From NCBI RefSeq assembly GCF_021155765.1, contig NC_060110.1, positions 4,960,001 to 5,024,000 of the forward strand: a DNA stretch of 64,000 nt, written 5' to 3'. The notes beneath the pieces are model-generated. The model was given only the letters and a program-made list of their open reading frames with translations, had not been told where the DNA came from and did not search any database. Source of the DNA: Diprion similis (lineage: Eukaryota > Arthropoda > Insecta > Hymenoptera > Diprionidae). Below, in pieces: positions 62,293 to 64,000 of the stretch; position 1 is the stretch's first letter, and each line of letters opens with the position of its first letter. A program made the position numbers and the translations under genes.

Positions 62293-62955
62293 TTAGAATA
62301 GGGAGTAAATTCTGGACGACTCATAGACATGATCAAACAAATTATCAATAAAGAAATAATACTCCACAGGAAAACCCGAGTCGAGCAACTGTTCGCTCAA
62401 ACAGTTAAAACAAAAGAATAATTCTTGGAATAATTCAATCAAAATACTCGGTGGTTCGAGCGGTATAACAAAAGCCACACTTACGTAAAGAAGATCGTCG
62501 GGAACACGGCAAGAAAAGCAGGGCCACAAAAAAAAAAGAAACTTAGCGGGAACACAGACTTTTCCACGAAATGTGCCGGATGCAAAAGCGACGTCCAGCG
62601 CAGTCGACACCCAGAATAGAAATGAGCTCCTTTCTCCCCCCTCCCACAACAAAGATTTGGAAATCGGGATCGGCAGAACCGAGTACGGCTGTCGCTGCTG
62701 CTGATTGGTCGAGCGTTTCCAGCGCTCGTCATTGTCGGCTGGTGACGCAGTAGTGCAAAAGAGCTCACCAGGGGGCAGCGCGTTCGGACCGCTTTCGCCA
62801 TGCTTCACCTGCTGGATATTTAATGTTAACATTTCTATTCTAGACTGGCTGCGACGCGGTGCATGGACGGTTCGCCGTTCTCTACCGACTCGGTAGGGGA
62901 CTCTGGACCACTGGGGAAGCCCCAGAAATGAATCCTCGAAATATTCGGTGGCCAA
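62293..62955 (-). other. 220-codon minus-strand open frame, doubtful as a gene
   Basis: The frame starts with ATG at 62,955 and runs to 62,293. The translation has a basic N-terminal third (RVGRERRTVHAPRRSQSR) and then long aromatic or hydrophobic runs (FLFFLWPCFSC, FQELFFCFNC) typical of non-coding GC-rich followed by AT-rich DNA. It overlaps the candidate promoter island and no family is recognised. It could be a 5' UTR or promoter that is open by chance. Confidence 0.25.
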
Positions 62956-63200
62956 TACCTAATGGTTAAAAAAAAATATTTCGGTTGGTAGATGTGGCCA
63001 GACTGAGTGTAGATAGACCTTGGCGTGGGATGCTTGTTTGAATTTCGAGCGTCACGTGCCCCGTAGACGCAATCCCTCCATCGGTATAAGGCGTTTGTGG
63101 CGGGGCGAGGCACGTGTATTAGCAGCGAAGCGTCGGCGTCGATCCTGCTGTGATTCGCAAAACGCCGTTTACACCATGATTCCCAAAGCGTCCATTCCGC
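62560..63200. promoter_or_regulatory. CpG- and motif-rich island, candidate promoter or insulator
   Basis: In an otherwise AT-rich region this stretch is conspicuously rich in CpG. It contains a CCAAT-type box (CTGATTGGTCGAG, about 62,701), a CRE/AP1-like GGTGACGCAG, a CTCF-like site at 62,764 and two CACGTG/CACGTGT E-boxes near 63,053 and 63,111. Such a cluster usually marks a transcription start region. Direction is unknown and no following exon could be assigned within the window. Confidence 0.45.
62764..62780 (+). promoter_or_regulatory. CTCF-like binding site
   Basis: CTCACCAGGGGGCAGCG matches the well-known CTCF core (CC-A-C-x-AG-GGGGC-A/G). CTCF is present in most insects and acts at insulators and loop anchors. 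The match was made by eye; no score was computed. Confidence 0.5.
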
Positions 63201-63265
63201 CGTGCCCTTGCCTATTTCGCGCTTTAGGGCACAAGAATGTTGAAATCAATTCGCAGATTCATTAG

Positions 63266-64000
63266 CATAAATTCTTGAATCTAAGTCCCATCTACTCTTC
63301 TCACATTGTAAATAATATAAATGAGACACTTGAACAAGATTCTGAAAATATTTTTCCATTCAATTTCTAATACATTTGTTTAACAAGACAATATTTTTCA
63401 CATTTGAATTTTTATAAAAATAAAAAATTAGAATAATAAAATCATGAATACGGACTAGGAAAACAAAACTTTTATGTATTCACTACAAATTAAAGCTGTA
63501 CTATGAATTTGTTAATCAGACATTCTGATCTAATGATTGTATTTTTAATTGACCGATAAATTGTTTGATCAAACAAAGAGTTAATCGATCAATAAGAAAA
63601 ACGATTTAAAATTAATTGATAAATCTGGCAGCGCTACTACGAACTGAAAATACATCTATTTCGAAACCTATTTTGTGCATAGCTCTCCCTTAAAACCTCA
63701 AGATAGAATGTATTTACTGGTATTGAATTAACAAGATATAAACACATTTATTTAAGAATACAATATTCTTTTAAGTTAGTAATACAATAACAGTACAAAA
63801 AAGATGTAAAAACATATACGGGATAAGAAGTATACTATACATGGTTCGTCTTTACTTATCAAATTCGAAATGTCACGACTTCAAGTAGGTACAGTTTCAT
63901 GTAATGAAATCTGGGGTTTTTCGAGAACACTACTCGGAACTTTATTATAAAAGCAAAAAAAATATCACAACAGTTAATGAAACCTTCATTTACTCGTTGT
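63266..64000. other. AT-rich DNA with nothing recognised
   Basis: Strongly AT-rich, with many ATTAAT- and TTGAT-type words. No open frame of note, repeat family or RNA gene was seen. Confidence 0.6.

Overview
The window is nuclear DNA of an animal, almost certainly an insect. Genes are split by GT-AG introns, intergenic DNA is AT-rich with long introns and simple repeats, and the three recognisable proteins (an SLC6 transporter of the insect nutrient amino-acid type, a secreted C-type lectin, a small mitochondrial-looking membrane protein) are of insect type. A hymenopteran is my best guess; that is inference from protein flavour and was not tested. No prokaryotic operons, CRISPR arrays or rRNA genes were seen.

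Layout. 1-185: unique DNA. About 186-18,135: one uninterrupted satellite array of about 57 monomers of 312 bp, in two sequence classes. Class A lies at both edges, and a more homogeneous class B fills the middle and is built from higher-order blocks of 3, 5 and 15 monomers. 18,136-20,540: non-coding. 20,541-22,441: a complete three-exon gene (+) for a 77-residue one-helix protein. 22,870-23,134: decayed 3' end of a non-LTR retrotransposon.

25,264-41,457 (-): a four-exon secreted C-type lectin, 182 residues, with an intron of about 12.8 kb after the signal-peptide exon. Introns and flanks hold simple repeats, a foldback MITE family (three copies) and a 58-bp repeat present twice in opposite orientation. 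On the + strand, inside and beyond the large lectin intron, lie several exon-like pieces ending in a well-supported two-exon tail (45,071-46,792) of an unrecognised single-pass membrane protein. 46,793-54,802 is essentially non-coding. 54,803-60,193 (+) holds eight consecutive exons of the SLC6 transporter with matching intron phases and a real stop; only the first N-terminal residues are missing. 62,560-63,200 is a CpG- and motif-rich island that looks like a promoter or insulator, with a CTCF-like site.

The genes do not form a pathway. The lectin and the transporter are independent single genes, and the satellite block is the main structural feature. All splice models were built by eye from splice signals, phase agreement and family resemblance; no search or transcript data were available.
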